A stretch of DNA of 64,000 bases, taken from positions 38,483-102,482 of the forward strand of contig JACRLG010000022.1 in NCBI GenBank assembly GCA_016235345.1, written 5' to 3'. The notes under the pieces were generated by a model. The model ran no database searches and had not been told where the DNA came from. It worked only from the letters and a program-made list of their open reading frames with translations. This document shows positions 25,738-34,897 of the stretch, piece by piece; the stretch's first letter is position 1; each line of letters begins with the position of its first letter. Source of the DNA: Deltaproteobacteria bacterium. Its GTDB lineage: Bacteria; Desulfobacterota; Desulfobacteria; Desulfobacterales; Desulfatibacillaceae. The position numbers were made by a program, and so were the translations under genes.

Positions 25738-28500
25738 ATGATTTTAAATCGTACGGCCACAAGTGTCAAGTCTTTTAAGGAAGGCCCGGAACACGGCTCA
25801 GGCCCGGCTTACGGACCGGCGGCGGACCTCGCCGTCCTTATCGCCGTCACCGCGTACCTGTTGTCTTACTTCACGCCGGAGCTTCTCCTCCTCCCGGTGG
25901 TGGCCACCGGCGGGGACATGGCCTCCCACTACCAGACTGCGGCATATTTAAAGGACGTTCTTCTTCCCCAGGGGAGGATTTCCGGCTGGTTTCCGGGAAA
26001 TTTCGCGGGCTTTCCCCTTTTGCAGTATTATTTTCCCCTGCCATTTCTGGCCATGATGGTTTTCTGCGCGGCCCTTCCCCTGGAGGCCGCCTTCAAGGCC
26101 GGAACCGCCCTGGGAACCTTTCTCCTGCCCTTCTGCGCCTACGCGCTCTTAAGGCTCATAAGGAGGCCCTTTCCCGAACCCGCTGCTGGCGCGGCCCTAA
26201 GCCTGGTGTTTCTGTTCATGGGCGGCAACTCCATGTGGGGCGGCAACGTGGCCTCCACCATGGCCGGGGAATTCTGCTACAGCCTGGGCTTTTCCCTGGC
26301 CGTCCTGTGGCTTGGGCTTGTGTGGCGCACGGTGGAAACGGGCCGGGGCGTGGTCCTTTGCGCCCTTGTCCTGGCTTTAACCGGCCTCGCCCACGCCTAC
26401 GCCCTTTTGTACGCGGCCTCCGCCACCGCCGTTTTCCTGCTCAGCCCGAAAAGATTTTCGCGGAACGTGGCCATACTCATCAAAATCCACGCCCTTGCCT
26501 TCTGTTTCATGGGATTCTGGATACTGCCCCTTCTGGCCAACCTTGCCGACACCACCCGCTTCAACATCCTGTGGCTCTTCTTTTCCTGGAAGCAGGTTTT
26601 TGACGAGGTCTTCCCGCCCTCTATACGTCCCTTCGTCATTTCCGGGCTGGCCTTTTTCGTCCTTGCGGGGGGGCTTGCCCTTGGAAGGCGGCGTAAGGCG
26701 CGAAAGGTCGGTGAAACCGGGGACGCGCCCGCCGGAAACGCGCCTCCTGCGGCCCCCTTCCTTGCCTTCCTGGCCTTCTGGGGGCTTTTGCTCTATTTCC
26801 TTGGCTACCGGGCACGGGTGGTGGACGTGCGATTCCTGCCCTTTTTCCAGTTCTTCCTGATTCTCGCCCCGGTGCTTTTTTTCCGTTTTCTCAAAGGCCC
26901 CAGGCTCGCGGCCCTGTTCGCCCTTGGGGCCGTGGTGGCTGGAATTTTTCTCTGGACCGACAGCCACGAAAAATTCGTCCGCTCGTGGATAAAGGGCAAC
27001 TACCAGGGCTTCCAGGCCGCGCCCCTGTGGCCAGCCTATTCCGGGGTCAACCGGTATCTGAAAGGCGACGCGAAAAGCCCAAGGGCCGCCTACGAGCACA
27101 GCATGATCCATCACAGGGCCGGGACCGTGCGGGCCTTCGAGTCCATGCCCTATTTTTCCGGCAGGAGCACCCTGGAGGGGGTCTACATCCAGGCAAGCCT
27201 CACGGTCCCCTTCATTTTCTATCTCCAGAGCGAAATATCCGAAAAGCCCTCCACCCCCATACCCGACTACAACTACAGCCGCTTCAACCTCGACCGGGGG
27301 GCGGAGCATTTAAGGCTTTTCAACGCCTCGTACCTGGTCTCGGCGGAAGACAGGACAGCCGACGCCCTGGAGCGCCACCCGGACTTCACCCGCGTTGACC
27401 AGGAGGGCCCGTACGGGATTTACAAGGTTGCGGGGGCCACGGGCCGCTACGTGGAGCCCCTTGTCCACCGGCCCGTGCTTCTGTCGCCGGAAAATTTCAG
27501 GGTGAGGGCCTACAGGTGGTTCCGCATGGGCGACCTTTCCGTGATCCCGGTCTTTGCGGAGGACGTGGGGGAGGCCGTTAAAGGCTCCTTCGTGACGGGG
27601 TTTTCGGGCGACCCGGCGAGGCTTCCGGCGCTTCTTTCGGCCCCTGGGGATTTTTCCGCCCTCACTGAAAGCGTTCAGAACGAACGGGTCATCATACGTA
27701 ACGCGGTTCCGGGAAGGCCGCTTCTGGTCAAAATCTCCCATCACAGGGGCTGGTTGGCAAAGGGGGCGCTTGGCCCCTGGCTTGCCGGGCCGGGCTTCAT
27801 GCTGGTGATCCCGGAATCGAAAACAGTGGAGCTGGTCTACGGCCCCACCGCCGCTGACCGCTGGGGGCTGGTCCTCTCCATCCTGGCGGCTCTGGTTTCG
27901 CTTCTGGCATGGAGGGGGTTTCTGGACGGCTTGGGGGCCGCCTTCGACCGCCACGCCTGGAAAGCCGCGCTTCCGCTCATAGTTGTGATCCTTGCGGCAT
28001 CTGTTTTCTTCCTCTTCCCCCTGGCCCCGGAGTACCCGGCCAAGCCCTTCAACAGGGCCATAACCCTTTTCACCGGGGGGGACCTGGAAGGCGCGAAAAA
28101 GGAATTCGCCGGGGTCCTTTCGCGCCATCCCCAGACCCTTATCTCTGACGAGGCGGCCTACCACTACGCCATGTGCTGGTACAGGCAGGAGAAGTGGGCG
28201 GAAACCATAAAGGCCCTGGACAAGGCCATGGCCGAATACCCGGAAAGCAGAAGGGATGCGGAGATGCTCTACCACCGGGGCCTGTGCCTCATGAAACTGG
28301 GGCGGGCAACGGAGGCGAGGACGGAATTCATACGCGCCATGAAGGATTTTCCGGAATCGGTGTGGGCGGGCTTTTCGCGGGACAGGCTCATGGAGACGCC
28401 CTTAAACTCCCTTGGGAGAGCCGGAGAAAAGCCGGAATCCATACCGGAAGGTGAAAAGAACGTGCGGGCCGATATGGATGGAAAGGAGGGAGGGTCGTGA
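25738..28500 (+). CDS. Polytopic GT-C-like membrane protein with C-terminal TPRs
   Basis: A 920-residue inner-membrane protein of the PTPS-related membrane family. About ten helices fill the first 420 residues, with the acidic GGDMASHY motif in the first periplasmic loop as in GT-C glycosyltransferases. A soluble domain of about 300 residues, two more helices and a TPR tail (about 775-890) follow. It probably transfers a sugar from a lipid carrier or handles a glycan at the periplasmic face; no substrate can be named. The gene is followed by a PNPOx-like gene with a GTGA overlap, so the two are translationally coupled. TGAGGC precedes the ATG. Confidence 0.7.
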   Translation: MILNRTATSVKSFKEGPEHGSGPAYGPAADLAVLIAVTAYLLSYFTPELLLLPVVATGGDMASHYQTAAYLKDVLLPQGRISGWFPGNFAGFPLLQYYFPLPFLAMMVFCAALPLEAAFKAGTALGTFLLPFCAYALLRLIRRPFPEPAAGAALSLVFLFMGGNSMWGGNVASTMAGEFCYSLGFSLAVLWLGLVWRTVETGRGVVLCALVLALTGLAHAYALLYAASATAVFLLSPKRFSRNVAILIKIHALAFCFMGFWILPLLANLADTTRFNILWLFFSWKQVFDEVFPPSIRPFVISGLAFFVLAGGLALGRRRKARKVGETGDAPAGNAPPAAPFLAFLAFWGLLLYFLGYRARVVDVRFLPFFQFFLILAPVLFFRFLKGPRLAALFALGAVVAGIFLWTDSHEKFVRSWIKGNYQGFQAAPLWPAYSGVNRYLKGDAKSPRAAYEHSMIHHRAGTVRAFESMPYFSGRSTLEGVYIQASLTVPFIFYLQSEISEKPSTPIPDYNYSRFNLDRGAEHLRLFNASYLVSAEDRTADALERHPDFTRVDQEGPYGIYKVAGATGRYVEPLVHRPVLLSPENFRVRAYRWFRMGDLSVIPVFAEDVGEAVKGSFVTGFSGDPARLPALLSAPGDFSALTESVQNERVIIRNAVPGRPLLVKISHHRGWLAKGALGPWLAGPGFMLVIPESKTVELVYGPTAADRWGLVLSILAALVSLLAWRGFLDGLGAAFDRHAWKAALPLIVVILAASVFFLFPLAPEYPAKPFNRAITLFTGGDLEGAKKEFAGVLSRHPQTLISDEAAYHYAMCWYRQEKWAETIKALDKAMAEYPESRRDAEMLYHRGLCLMKLGRATEARTEFIRAMKDFPESVWAGFSRDRLMETPLNSLGRAGEKPESIPEGEKNVRADMDGKEGGS

Positions 28501-28958
28501 GAAAGGCTGAAAAGGAGGTCGGGCTTTTATCCGACATGGAGGACATCTTAAGAAGGAGCCCGGTCCTAAGGCTCGCCATGATCGACGGAGACCGGCCCTA
28601 CCTTGTGCCGCTCTGCTTCGGATACCGCGACATGGCCCTTTTCTTCCATTGCGCGCGGGAGGGCAGGAAGATCGACATCCTGCGGAAAAACCCGGCGGTC
28701 TGGTTCGAGGCCACGGCCAAGGCGGAGATTCTTCCGGGAAATCCCGCCTGCCGGTTTTCTGTAAGCTTTGAAAGCGTGATGGGGGAAGGAGTCGCGGAAA
28801 TCCTTTATAACGAGGCGGAAAGGCGCCTGGGTCTCGACTGCATCATGGCCCATTACGGAGCTTCCCCTCCTTTCGAGTACGACGAAAAAAGCCTGGCCCT
28901 GACCTGCGTGGTAAAGGTGCGGATAGAAAGCATGACCGGAAAAAGGAGCAAGTCCTGA
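28497..28958 (+). CDS. Pyridoxamine 5'-phosphate oxidase-like flavoprotein
   Basis: A 153-residue split-barrel FMN-binding protein of the PNPOx/NimA-like family. DILRRSPVLRLAMIDGDRPYLVPLCFGY, split across strands, is typical of the small heme- or nitroimidazole-linked members rather than PdxH. The GTG start at 28497 overlaps the preceding TGA (GTGA). The substrate is unknown; a general FMN or F420 reductase role is possible. It does not look functionally tied to the glycan genes. Confidence 0.75.
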   Translation: MRKAEKEVGLLSDMEDILRRSPVLRLAMIDGDRPYLVPLCFGYRDMALFFHCAREGRKIDILRKNPAVWFEATAKAEILPGNPACRFSVSFESVMGEGVAEILYNEAERRLGLDCIMAHYGASPPFEYDEKSLALTCVVKVRIESMTGKRSKS

Positions 28959-29000
28959 AATCCGAAACGCCCGGTTTTCAGGCTTTCTTCAATGTGTCCC

Positions 29001-29029
29001 TTGACATCCTCATTAATGAAATGTATAAT
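29001..29029 (+). promoter_or_regulatory. Consensus sigma-70 promoter with palindromic spacer for the TA operon
   Basis: TTGACA at 29001-29006 and TATAAT at 29024-29029, with exactly 17 bases between: both hexamers are perfect consensus. The spacer contains the palindrome TCATTAATGA (29010-29019), a natural site for autorepression by the antitoxin. The only downstream gene on this strand is the Phd/VapC pair at 29222. Confidence 0.8.
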
Positions 29030-29085
29030 TCAAATGGACGAAACAGACTATAGCCATAGCAGATCGTCGAAAAAGCAAAAAATGA

Positions 29086-29209
29086 AGCCTGGATAAAAAC
29101 GATGAAATGCAAGGAACGCGAAAAGTCAATGAGGGAGCGTACGCTTTTGTACGTGACCGAAATTGGCTTTGAAGCGTGACACAGCAGTTCGCGTTTTTAG
29201 ACGGGCTGA
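29086..29209 (-). repeat. Palindromic element, family 1, copy D (in the TA leader)
   Basis: The reverse orientation of copy A with the same inner stem (ATTGGCTTT / AAGTCAATG, imperfect) and a GTAC-...-GTAC centre. It lies between the consensus promoter and the antitoxin ribosome-binding site (AGGAGG at 29212), so it would be transcribed as a long leader hairpin. Confidence 0.85.
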
Positions 29210-29221
29210 TAGGAGGTAGCC

Positions 29222-29494
29222 ATGATAGTCACCATGACCGATCTTCGGCACAGGATGGGCGAGATTTTGAGCGCCATTGAAAGAAACGAGACCGTCACCC
29301 TGACTTACAGGGGAAGGCCCAAGGCCGTCATTTCCCCGGTCAACGGAAAGGCCTCCGAAAAAAAAGCGGGGGAAAGCGAGCTTGAGTCCATTATGAAGCA
29401 TCCCGCCTTCGGAATGTGGAAGGACCGGAAAGACATGGAGGACGTGGAGGCTTATGTTCGGAACCTTCGGAAAGAGCGCTACCATGATCTTTGA
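29222..29494 (+). CDS. Phd/YefM-family antitoxin
   Basis: A 90-residue antitoxin. The N-terminal DNA-binding fold reads MIVTMTDLRHRMGEILSAIE, then VTLTYRGRPKAVISPV, typical of Phd/YefM proteins. The C-terminal acidic and basic helix would mask the toxin. AGGAGG lies upstream, and the stop codon overlaps the toxin start, the usual translational coupling. It likely represses its own promoter with the toxin as co-repressor. Confidence 0.9.
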   Translation: MIVTMTDLRHRMGEILSAIERNETVTLTYRGRPKAVISPVNGKASEKKAGESELESIMKHPAFGMWKDRKDMEDVEAYVRNLRKERYHDL

Positions 29495-29861
29495 TTCCGA
29501 TGTCCTCATCTGGTTTTTCAGGGGAAACCCCAAGGCTGCGGCCCTTGTGGAGAACGAGGGCTTGCGGTCCCTGTCAGTGGTGAGCTACATGGAAGTGCTT
29601 CGAGGAGTCCGCGACAAGCGCGAGCTGAAAACCATCCTGGACCTTCTGAAGCGGTTCGATTTCGATATCGTTCCGCTTTCGGAGTCCATCGGCACAAGGG
29701 CCGCGTCCTTCATCGAGCAGTTCACCTTAAAAAGCGGGCTAACGGTTGCCGACGCCCTCATAGCCGCCACCGCCGTTCACCACGGCCAGACCCTTTGCAC
29801 CGCCAACCAGAGGCATTTCAAAATCATCCCCACACTGGACGTGGCGGTTTTCAGGCAGTGA
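29484..29861 (+). CDS. PIN-domain toxin (VapC-like ribonuclease)
   Basis: A 125-residue PIN domain. The acidic residues expected at the metal site are D4 (with D6), E37 and D90; the fourth position is N108 in TANQRHF, which is common in active VapC proteins. It would cleave RNA when freed from the antitoxin. The start at 29484 lies inside the last codons of the antitoxin (11-bp overlap). Confidence 0.9.
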   Translation: MIFDSDVLIWFFRGNPKAAALVENEGLRSLSVVSYMEVLRGVRDKRELKTILDLLKRFDFDIVPLSESIGTRAASFIEQFTLKSGLTVADALIAATAVHHGQTLCTANQRHFKIIPTLDVAVFRQ

Positions 29862-29887
29862 CCCTCCGGGCGAAAGAAACAATTCCG

Positions 29888-31552
29888 ATGGAAAAAAAAC
29901 AGGCGCTGTCGCGGGCGGGCCTTTACGCGGCCTTCATCCTGCTGGCCGGGCTCACGGCGGCGGTTTACTCCAACACGCTTTCCGCCCCCTTCATTTTCGA
30001 CGACATCGGCAACATCGTACAAAACCCCGGCATCCGGGGGCCGCTTTTGTCCAAAAACTCCGTCATCCCCCATCCCCTGTCCGGCATAACAAGGCGTCCG
30101 GTGGCCCATTTCACCCTGGCCCTTAACTACGCCGCAGGGGGTCTCGACCCTTCGGGCTACCACCTTTTCAACATCGGGGTTCATATAATCGCGGCCCTGT
30201 TCCTGTTCGGAATCATAAGAAGAAGCCTTCTCTCGCCAAGGCTTTCCGGGCGCTTCGGCGGGCGGGCCGACCTTCTCGCCTTTTTCTGCGCCCTTTTGTG
30301 GGCAATGCATCCTTTGAACACCCAGGCCGTGACCTACGTGATCCAGCGGTGCGAATCGCTCATGGGCATGTTCTTTTTGGGCGCGGTCTATATGGCCGTG
30401 CGCGGCTTTTTTTCCGAGCGCCCCAAAAAATGGCACGCCGGGGCCGTCACGCTGTTCTTTCTGGGGGCCGGGGTGAAGGAGGTCATGATCGCAACGCCCC
30501 TGTTCATTTTTCTTTACGATGTGGTTATGACGGAAAAAAGGCCGGGGGAGGCCCTGAAGAAATCGCCCGGGCTCTATTCCGGGCTCGCCCTGGGCGTGGT
30601 CTTCCTGGTTTTTCTGGCGGGCTTCGGAGCGGGCAGGTCGGCCACGGGCCACGAGCGCACCTTTTCAGCCCTGGAATACCTCGTCTCCCAGCCTTCGGCC
30701 ATAGCGCGATACGCGGAGCTTTCGGTCTGGCCGCAGGGCCTTTGCCTGGATTACGGCTGGGCCGCCCTGCCCCTTTCAAAAACATGGCCTTACGGGCTGG
30801 CCCTCCTGGCCCTCCTGGCCGCAACCGCTTACGCCCTTTTCAGGCGGAGTCCGGTGGGCCTTCCTGGAGCCTGGTTCTTTCTGGCCCTTGGGCCTTCCTC
30901 AAGTTTCTTCCCGGTGCCGGACCTCATCTTCGAGCACCGCATGTACCTGTCCCTGGCGGCCTTCACGTCCCTTTTCGTCCTGGGCTCCTTTCGCCTGGCA
31001 GGCCAAAGAGGGTTCCGCATGGCTCTCCTCGCCTGCCTGTGGGCCGCAACGGCCCTGGCCCTGGGCCTTTCGGCCCATCACAGGAACCGTGACTACGCCA
31101 CTGAAGTCGGAATCTGGGCCGACACCGTTCAGAAGGCCCCGGAAAACCCGCGCGCCCACGCCAATTACGGCATGGCCCTCTTAAACGCGGACAACCCCCT
31201 TGAGGCGGCCAAGGCCCTGTCCCGCTCGGTGATGCTGAAGGACGACTCCCCCGGAGTGTGGTATGATCTCGGAAACGCCTGGGCGGCGCTAAAGGAATTT
31301 GAAAAGGCCAAGGGCTCCTATGCCATCTCCCTGAAAATTAACCCCCACCACCCCAAGGCCTGGCTCAACCTCGGAAACGTGCTTCTTAAAACCGGCGACC
31401 TTGAAAAGGCCGCTCAATGCTATAAAAACGTGCTGGCCCTCGTGCCCGGAAACGAGGCCGCCAAAAAAAACCTTGCCGTGGCCCTTTCAATGATGAAAAA
31501 TGGCCCGAAACAAGAAGGCGCAAAAGGCGGGGACCGGAAGGCGGACAGTTGA
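29888..31552 (+). CDS. TMTC-like GT-C membrane protein with TPR tail
   Basis: A 554-residue protein with roughly ten membrane helices. It carries the DD motif of TMTC/PMT-type mannosyltransferases after the first helix (FIFDDIGNIVQN, D38-D39) and a second signature RRPVAHFTLALNY. Three to four TPRs follow at the C-terminus (about 415-530). Eukaryotic TMTC proteins O-mannosylate cadherin-like domains; bacterial relatives are uncharacterised. The giant surface protein and the Thr-rich protein nearby are conceivable acceptors, which is inference. The start at 29888 gives the shortest cytosolic N-terminus before the first helix. Confidence 0.75.
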   Translation: MEKKQALSRAGLYAAFILLAGLTAAVYSNTLSAPFIFDDIGNIVQNPGIRGPLLSKNSVIPHPLSGITRRPVAHFTLALNYAAGGLDPSGYHLFNIGVHIIAALFLFGIIRRSLLSPRLSGRFGGRADLLAFFCALLWAMHPLNTQAVTYVIQRCESLMGMFFLGAVYMAVRGFFSERPKKWHAGAVTLFFLGAGVKEVMIATPLFIFLYDVVMTEKRPGEALKKSPGLYSGLALGVVFLVFLAGFGAGRSATGHERTFSALEYLVSQPSAIARYAELSVWPQGLCLDYGWAALPLSKTWPYGLALLALLAATAYALFRRSPVGLPGAWFFLALGPSSSFFPVPDLIFEHRMYLSLAAFTSLFVLGSFRLAGQRGFRMALLACLWAATALALGLSAHHRNRDYATEVGIWADTVQKAPENPRAHANYGMALLNADNPLEAAKALSRSVMLKDDSPGVWYDLGNAWAALKEFEKAKGSYAISLKINPHHPKAWLNLGNVLLKTGDLEKAAQCYKNVLALVPGNEAAKKNLAVALSMMKNGPKQEGAKGGDRKADS

Positions 31553-31598
31553 GGCCGCCGGGACTCGCCTCCGCCCACAGCATTTCGGAAAAAACCCC

Positions 31599-33011
31599 AT
31601 GCGCGTTTTTTTGATCTATCCCCCCATAACCGACCGCGAGCGCTACTCCTCCGACATCGGGGCGGCGGGCGGGCGTCAGATTCCCCTGGGCGTCTTCTGC
31701 CTGGCTGCGGCGGCGCGGGCCGCCGGGCACACGGTGGGGGTCCTGGACGCGGCGGCAAGGGAGCTTACATCCTCCGAAACCGCAAAGGCGGCAGCCGTTT
31801 TCAGGGCCGACGTGGTGGGCTTCTCCGCCGCCACGGTGGCCTATCTGCGGGCCTTTGAGGTGGCGGAGCGGGTGAGGGAGCTTCTTCCGGGGGCGGTTCG
31901 GGTGCTGGGCGGGCCGCACGTTTCAGCCGCGCCGATCGAGGCCGTGGCGGGTTCCCCCTTCGATTTCGGAGTCGTTGGCGAGGGCGAGGCGAGCTTCTGC
32001 GAGCTTCTGGATGTTCTGTCAAAGGGCGGCGACGTTTCGGGCGTTCACGGGCTCTCGATCCCAAAGGAGGGCGGGGCCGCGCTCACCAAAAAGCGCCTGC
32101 CCGTGCAGAACCTGGACGATCTTCCCCTTCCGGCCTACGACCTTCTGGGGGATTTCGCCCTCTACAACCCGCCTCCCTGCAACTACAAGAAAAAGCCCGT
32201 GGCCAACGTGATAACGAGCCGGGGCTGCCCGGGGCGTTGCACCTTCTGCGACCGCTCGGTGTTCGGGCGCGCGGTGCGTTTCCGCAGCGCGGAATCAATG
32301 GCGGCGGAGATCACCCTCCTGGTGCGCCGCTACGGGGTTCGCGAGATAGCCTTTGTGGACGATACCTTCACCCTCGAAAGGGGCCGCATTTACAGGCTCT
32401 TTGAAATCCTGGACGCGCGCGGGATCAGTTTTCCCTGGACCTGCATGAGCCGGGTGAACACCGTTGACCGGGACTTTCTGCGCTTCATGAAGGAAAAGGG
32501 GCTCTGGCACGTTTCCTTCGGCATAGAATCCGGGGACGAGGCCATACTCAAAAAGATCGGCAAGAAAATAAGCCTTGAAAAGGCCCGGCAGGTGGTTTCC
32601 TGGTGCACGGAGCTTAAAATAGAGACCAAGGGCTTTTTCATGCTGGGGCATCCGGGCGAGACTGCGGAGAGCATGGAGCGCACCGTCCGGGAGGCCCTTT
32701 CCATGGACCTCTCGGACATCGTTGCCACCATCAACACGCCCCTTCCCGGAAGCGAGCAGTACGCGAACGCGGAAGACTACGGAACCCTGGACAGGAGCGA
32801 CCTTGCCCGCTACAACATGTGGGCCCCGGTCTTCGTGCCCCACGGCCTTACGGCTGAAACGCTGGTGGAAAAGCACAGGGAGTTCTACCGGCGATTTTAC
32901 CTGCGGCCCCGCATAGTGGCCAGATACCTGAGAAGTTTCGTTTCGCCCGCAGGCCTTTCAAGGGCCGCTGCGCTTTTGAAGGCCATGCCCTTTCTCATTA
33001 AGCGCGGTTAG
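31599..33011 (+). CDS. B12-binding domain radical SAM protein
   Basis: A 470-residue enzyme. An N-terminal cobalamin-binding Rossmann domain (MRVFLIYPPI, VLGGPHVSA, GVVGEGE) is followed by a radical SAM barrel with CxxxCxxC at C210, C214, C217 (TSRGCPGRCTFCDRS). This class mostly performs methylations or rearrangements on lipids, antibiotics or cell-surface polymers; the B12-independent members also exist. It starts 46 bp after the TMTC-like gene and leads toward a GT2 gene, so a glycan or lipid modification is the best guess. An earlier in-frame start would overlap the upstream gene. Confidence 0.8.
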   Translation: MRVFLIYPPITDRERYSSDIGAAGGRQIPLGVFCLAAAARAAGHTVGVLDAAARELTSSETAKAAAVFRADVVGFSAATVAYLRAFEVAERVRELLPGAVRVLGGPHVSAAPIEAVAGSPFDFGVVGEGEASFCELLDVLSKGGDVSGVHGLSIPKEGGAALTKKRLPVQNLDDLPLPAYDLLGDFALYNPPPCNYKKKPVANVITSRGCPGRCTFCDRSVFGRAVRFRSAESMAAEITLLVRRYGVREIAFVDDTFTLERGRIYRLFEILDARGISFPWTCMSRVNTVDRDFLRFMKEKGLWHVSFGIESGDEAILKKIGKKISLEKARQVVSWCTELKIETKGFFMLGHPGETAESMERTVREALSMDLSDIVATINTPLPGSEQYANAEDYGTLDRSDLARYNMWAPVFVPHGLTAETLVEKHREFYRRFYLRPRIVARYLRSFVSPAGLSRAAALLKAMPFLIKRG

Positions 33012-33030
33012 TACCGTAGGTTGGGTGGTT

Positions 33031-33095
33031 CCGGGAGCGCGGGCGTCCCGCCCGCTTTTGCCGTTCAATGCGGGCGGGACGCCCGCGCTCCCAGG
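33031..33095. repeat. GGGAGCGCGGGCG palindrome, copy 1
   Basis: A 65-bp perfect palindrome with arms of about 23 bp around a 14-base loop (TTTTGCCGTTCAAT). A near-identical copy with a covarying change is at 39678. It is preceded at 33014 by half of the GTAGGTTGGGTG element seen at 40888 and 56724. Confidence 0.85.
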
Positions 33096-33166
33096 AAAAA
33101 CAGCCTCCCTGAAAACTTGTCCAGAACCGCGCCACCCTTTAACCCCAACGAATCCCGGTTGACGCC

Positions 33167-34177
33167 ATGGCCATCGAAAACAGGACCCTTGCGGTTGTGA
33201 TCCCGGCGTTCCGGGCGGAAGCCGCCATAAACATCGTGATAGACTCGGTCCCGTCCTGCGTCGACCATATAATAGTGGTGGACGACGCGTCTCCGGACGG
33301 GCTTTCCGAGAAGGTGGCCGGTCTCGCCGATCCCCGGATAATCCTTTTGCGCCACGGGGAAAACCTTGGCGTGGGCGGGGCCATGATCACCGGTTTCAGA
33401 AAGGCCCTGGAACTTGGGGCTGACCTCGTTGCCAAGGTGGACGCCGACGGCCAGATGGACCCGGCCCTTCTTCCCGCCTTCGCAAAAATCGCCGTAAGGC
33501 ACAACTGCGACTACGTGAAAGCCAACCGCTTCGGCCACATGGACGCCCTGCCCTCCATGCCCAAAAAGCGCCTTTGGGGCAGCATCGCCCTCACCTTTCT
33601 CACAAAGTTCGCCTCCGGCTGCTGGAACGTATTCGACCCGCAGAACGGCTACGTTCTCATCACCCGCAGGATGCTTTCCCGCCTCAACCTGGACGCCCTG
33701 GACCGGGGCTACTTTTTCGAAAACTCCATGCTTATTAACCTCAACGTCATGAGGGCGCGCATAGCGGAAATCTACATCCCGGCCCGGTACGGAAACGAAA
33801 TAAGCTCCATGAAGCTTTCCAGCATCTTGAGGACCTTTCCGGGAAAGCTGGTGCGGGGGTTTTTTTACAGGGTCTACCAGAAATACGTGTTCAGGAGCGT
33901 GTCGCCCTTCGCCCTTCTGTTTTTCCTTGGGCTCCTCTTGATGGCCTGGGGGGGAATATGGGGCGGGCTGGCGTGGTACGAGAGCGCGGCCACCGGGCAG
34001 GCGGCAGCCACGGGCACTGTGGTTCTGGGCCTTCTGCCGCTCCTCCTGGGTTTCGCCTCGGTCCTCCAGGCCCTGGTGCTGGACGTGGCGGACGCGGGCG
34101 AGTGCCTGCTTTTCGACTGTGACGACGAGTCCCTGGCCACGGGGCCTGATGAGGATCCCTGCGAAATAAGCCCGTGA
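33167..34177 (+). CDS. GT2 glycosyltransferase, polyprenyl-phosphate type
   Basis: A 336-residue family 2 transferase. The nucleotide-sugar site reads VVDDASPDG (D39-D40) and VDADGQMDP (D92, D94). Two C-terminal membrane helices (about 248-300) resemble GtrB/DPM enzymes, which load a sugar onto undecaprenyl phosphate on the cytosolic face. This would supply lipid-linked sugar for the two GT-C-like proteins upstream. The tail after the last helix is acidic. The start is the ATG at 33167; ribosome-binding site weak. Confidence 0.85.
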   Translation: MAIENRTLAVVIPAFRAEAAINIVIDSVPSCVDHIIVVDDASPDGLSEKVAGLADPRIILLRHGENLGVGGAMITGFRKALELGADLVAKVDADGQMDPALLPAFAKIAVRHNCDYVKANRFGHMDALPSMPKKRLWGSIALTFLTKFASGCWNVFDPQNGYVLITRRMLSRLNLDALDRGYFFENSMLINLNVMRARIAEIYIPARYGNEISSMKLSSILRTFPGKLVRGFFYRVYQKYVFRSVSPFALLFFLGLLLMAWGGIWGGLAWYESAATGQAAATGTVVLGLLPLLLGFASVLQALVLDVADAGECLLFDCDDESLATGPDEDPCEISP

Positions 34178-34198
34178 GGAATCCCCCCGCCGGGGGCC

Positions 34199-34741
34199 TC
34201 AATCCGCTCGGAAGGCCTCTTTCATTGCCCCGCTGACACTCCTGGCCATAAGGCCCGCGCCGGAGAGAGACGCCAGAAGGCTTATTGCGATAACGGCTGG
34301 TTCCGGCCTGTCGAAAAAGGCCACCGCAAGGTAATGAAGCGAGCCGATGGCCAGGGCGGAATGGCCGAGCCAGTACGCCCAGAGGGCCGGAACGCGAAGC
34401 CTCGCCATAATTGCCGAAATCCTGCGGCGTCTCTCATCTTCGGCCCTCTGGGCCGCCAAAAGCGACCAGATGGCGAAAATCCCGGCTGCGATAAATCCCG
34501 AAGCCGCGTATCTGATCCACTTTATGTTCCTGTACGTTCCGCAGATGCCCCTTAGCTGGGGGATTTTCTTCGCGCACAGATTCCGCACGCTCACCCTTTG
34601 AATCTCGGCGGAGGTTGCCTCCGGGTGCATCCTTGTTATGGGCGCCCTTAGCCGCGCGTTTAAGAGGGCCTCCAGGGAAAAGGAAACCGCAAGAGCCAGA
34701 ACCGGAACAAGAAAGAGACACACGAAAAGCCTTGCGCGCAT
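34199..34741 (-). CDS. Small membrane protein, unknown function
   Basis: About 180 residues: an N-terminal hydrophobic segment (RLFVCLFLVPVLALAVSFSL), a periplasmic loop with two cysteines (LCAKK, GICGTY), then three further helices. Not recognised. The arrangement recalls the membrane leader of some M48 metallopeptidases, but there is no HExxH, so a truncated relative is only one possibility. The frame is open to 34933, yet the segment 34742-34933 reads through operator-like palindromes, so the inner ATG at 34741 is preferred. Confidence 0.5.
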   Translation of the reverse strand: MRARLFVCLFLVPVLALAVSFSLEALLNARLRAPITRMHPEATSAEIQRVSVRNLCAKKIPQLRGICGTYRNIKWIRYAASGFIAAGIFAIWSLLAAQRAEDERRRRISAIMARLRVPALWAYWLGHSALAIGSLHYLAVAFFDRPEPAVIAISLLASLSGAGLMARSVSGAMKEAFRAD

Positions 34742-34897
34742 TGATGTTCTTTCTTTCAAAAACCTTGGGGGCGGAACGCGAAAACCGATAAAAAGGCTTT
34801 TACCAGCCGGGCCGGTCATAAGGCAAGCCCCTGATTCCGAACGCCTCCCAGGGGAGGCGCATTTTGACGCACTTTTCCGCCCGCCTGCACACAAAAA

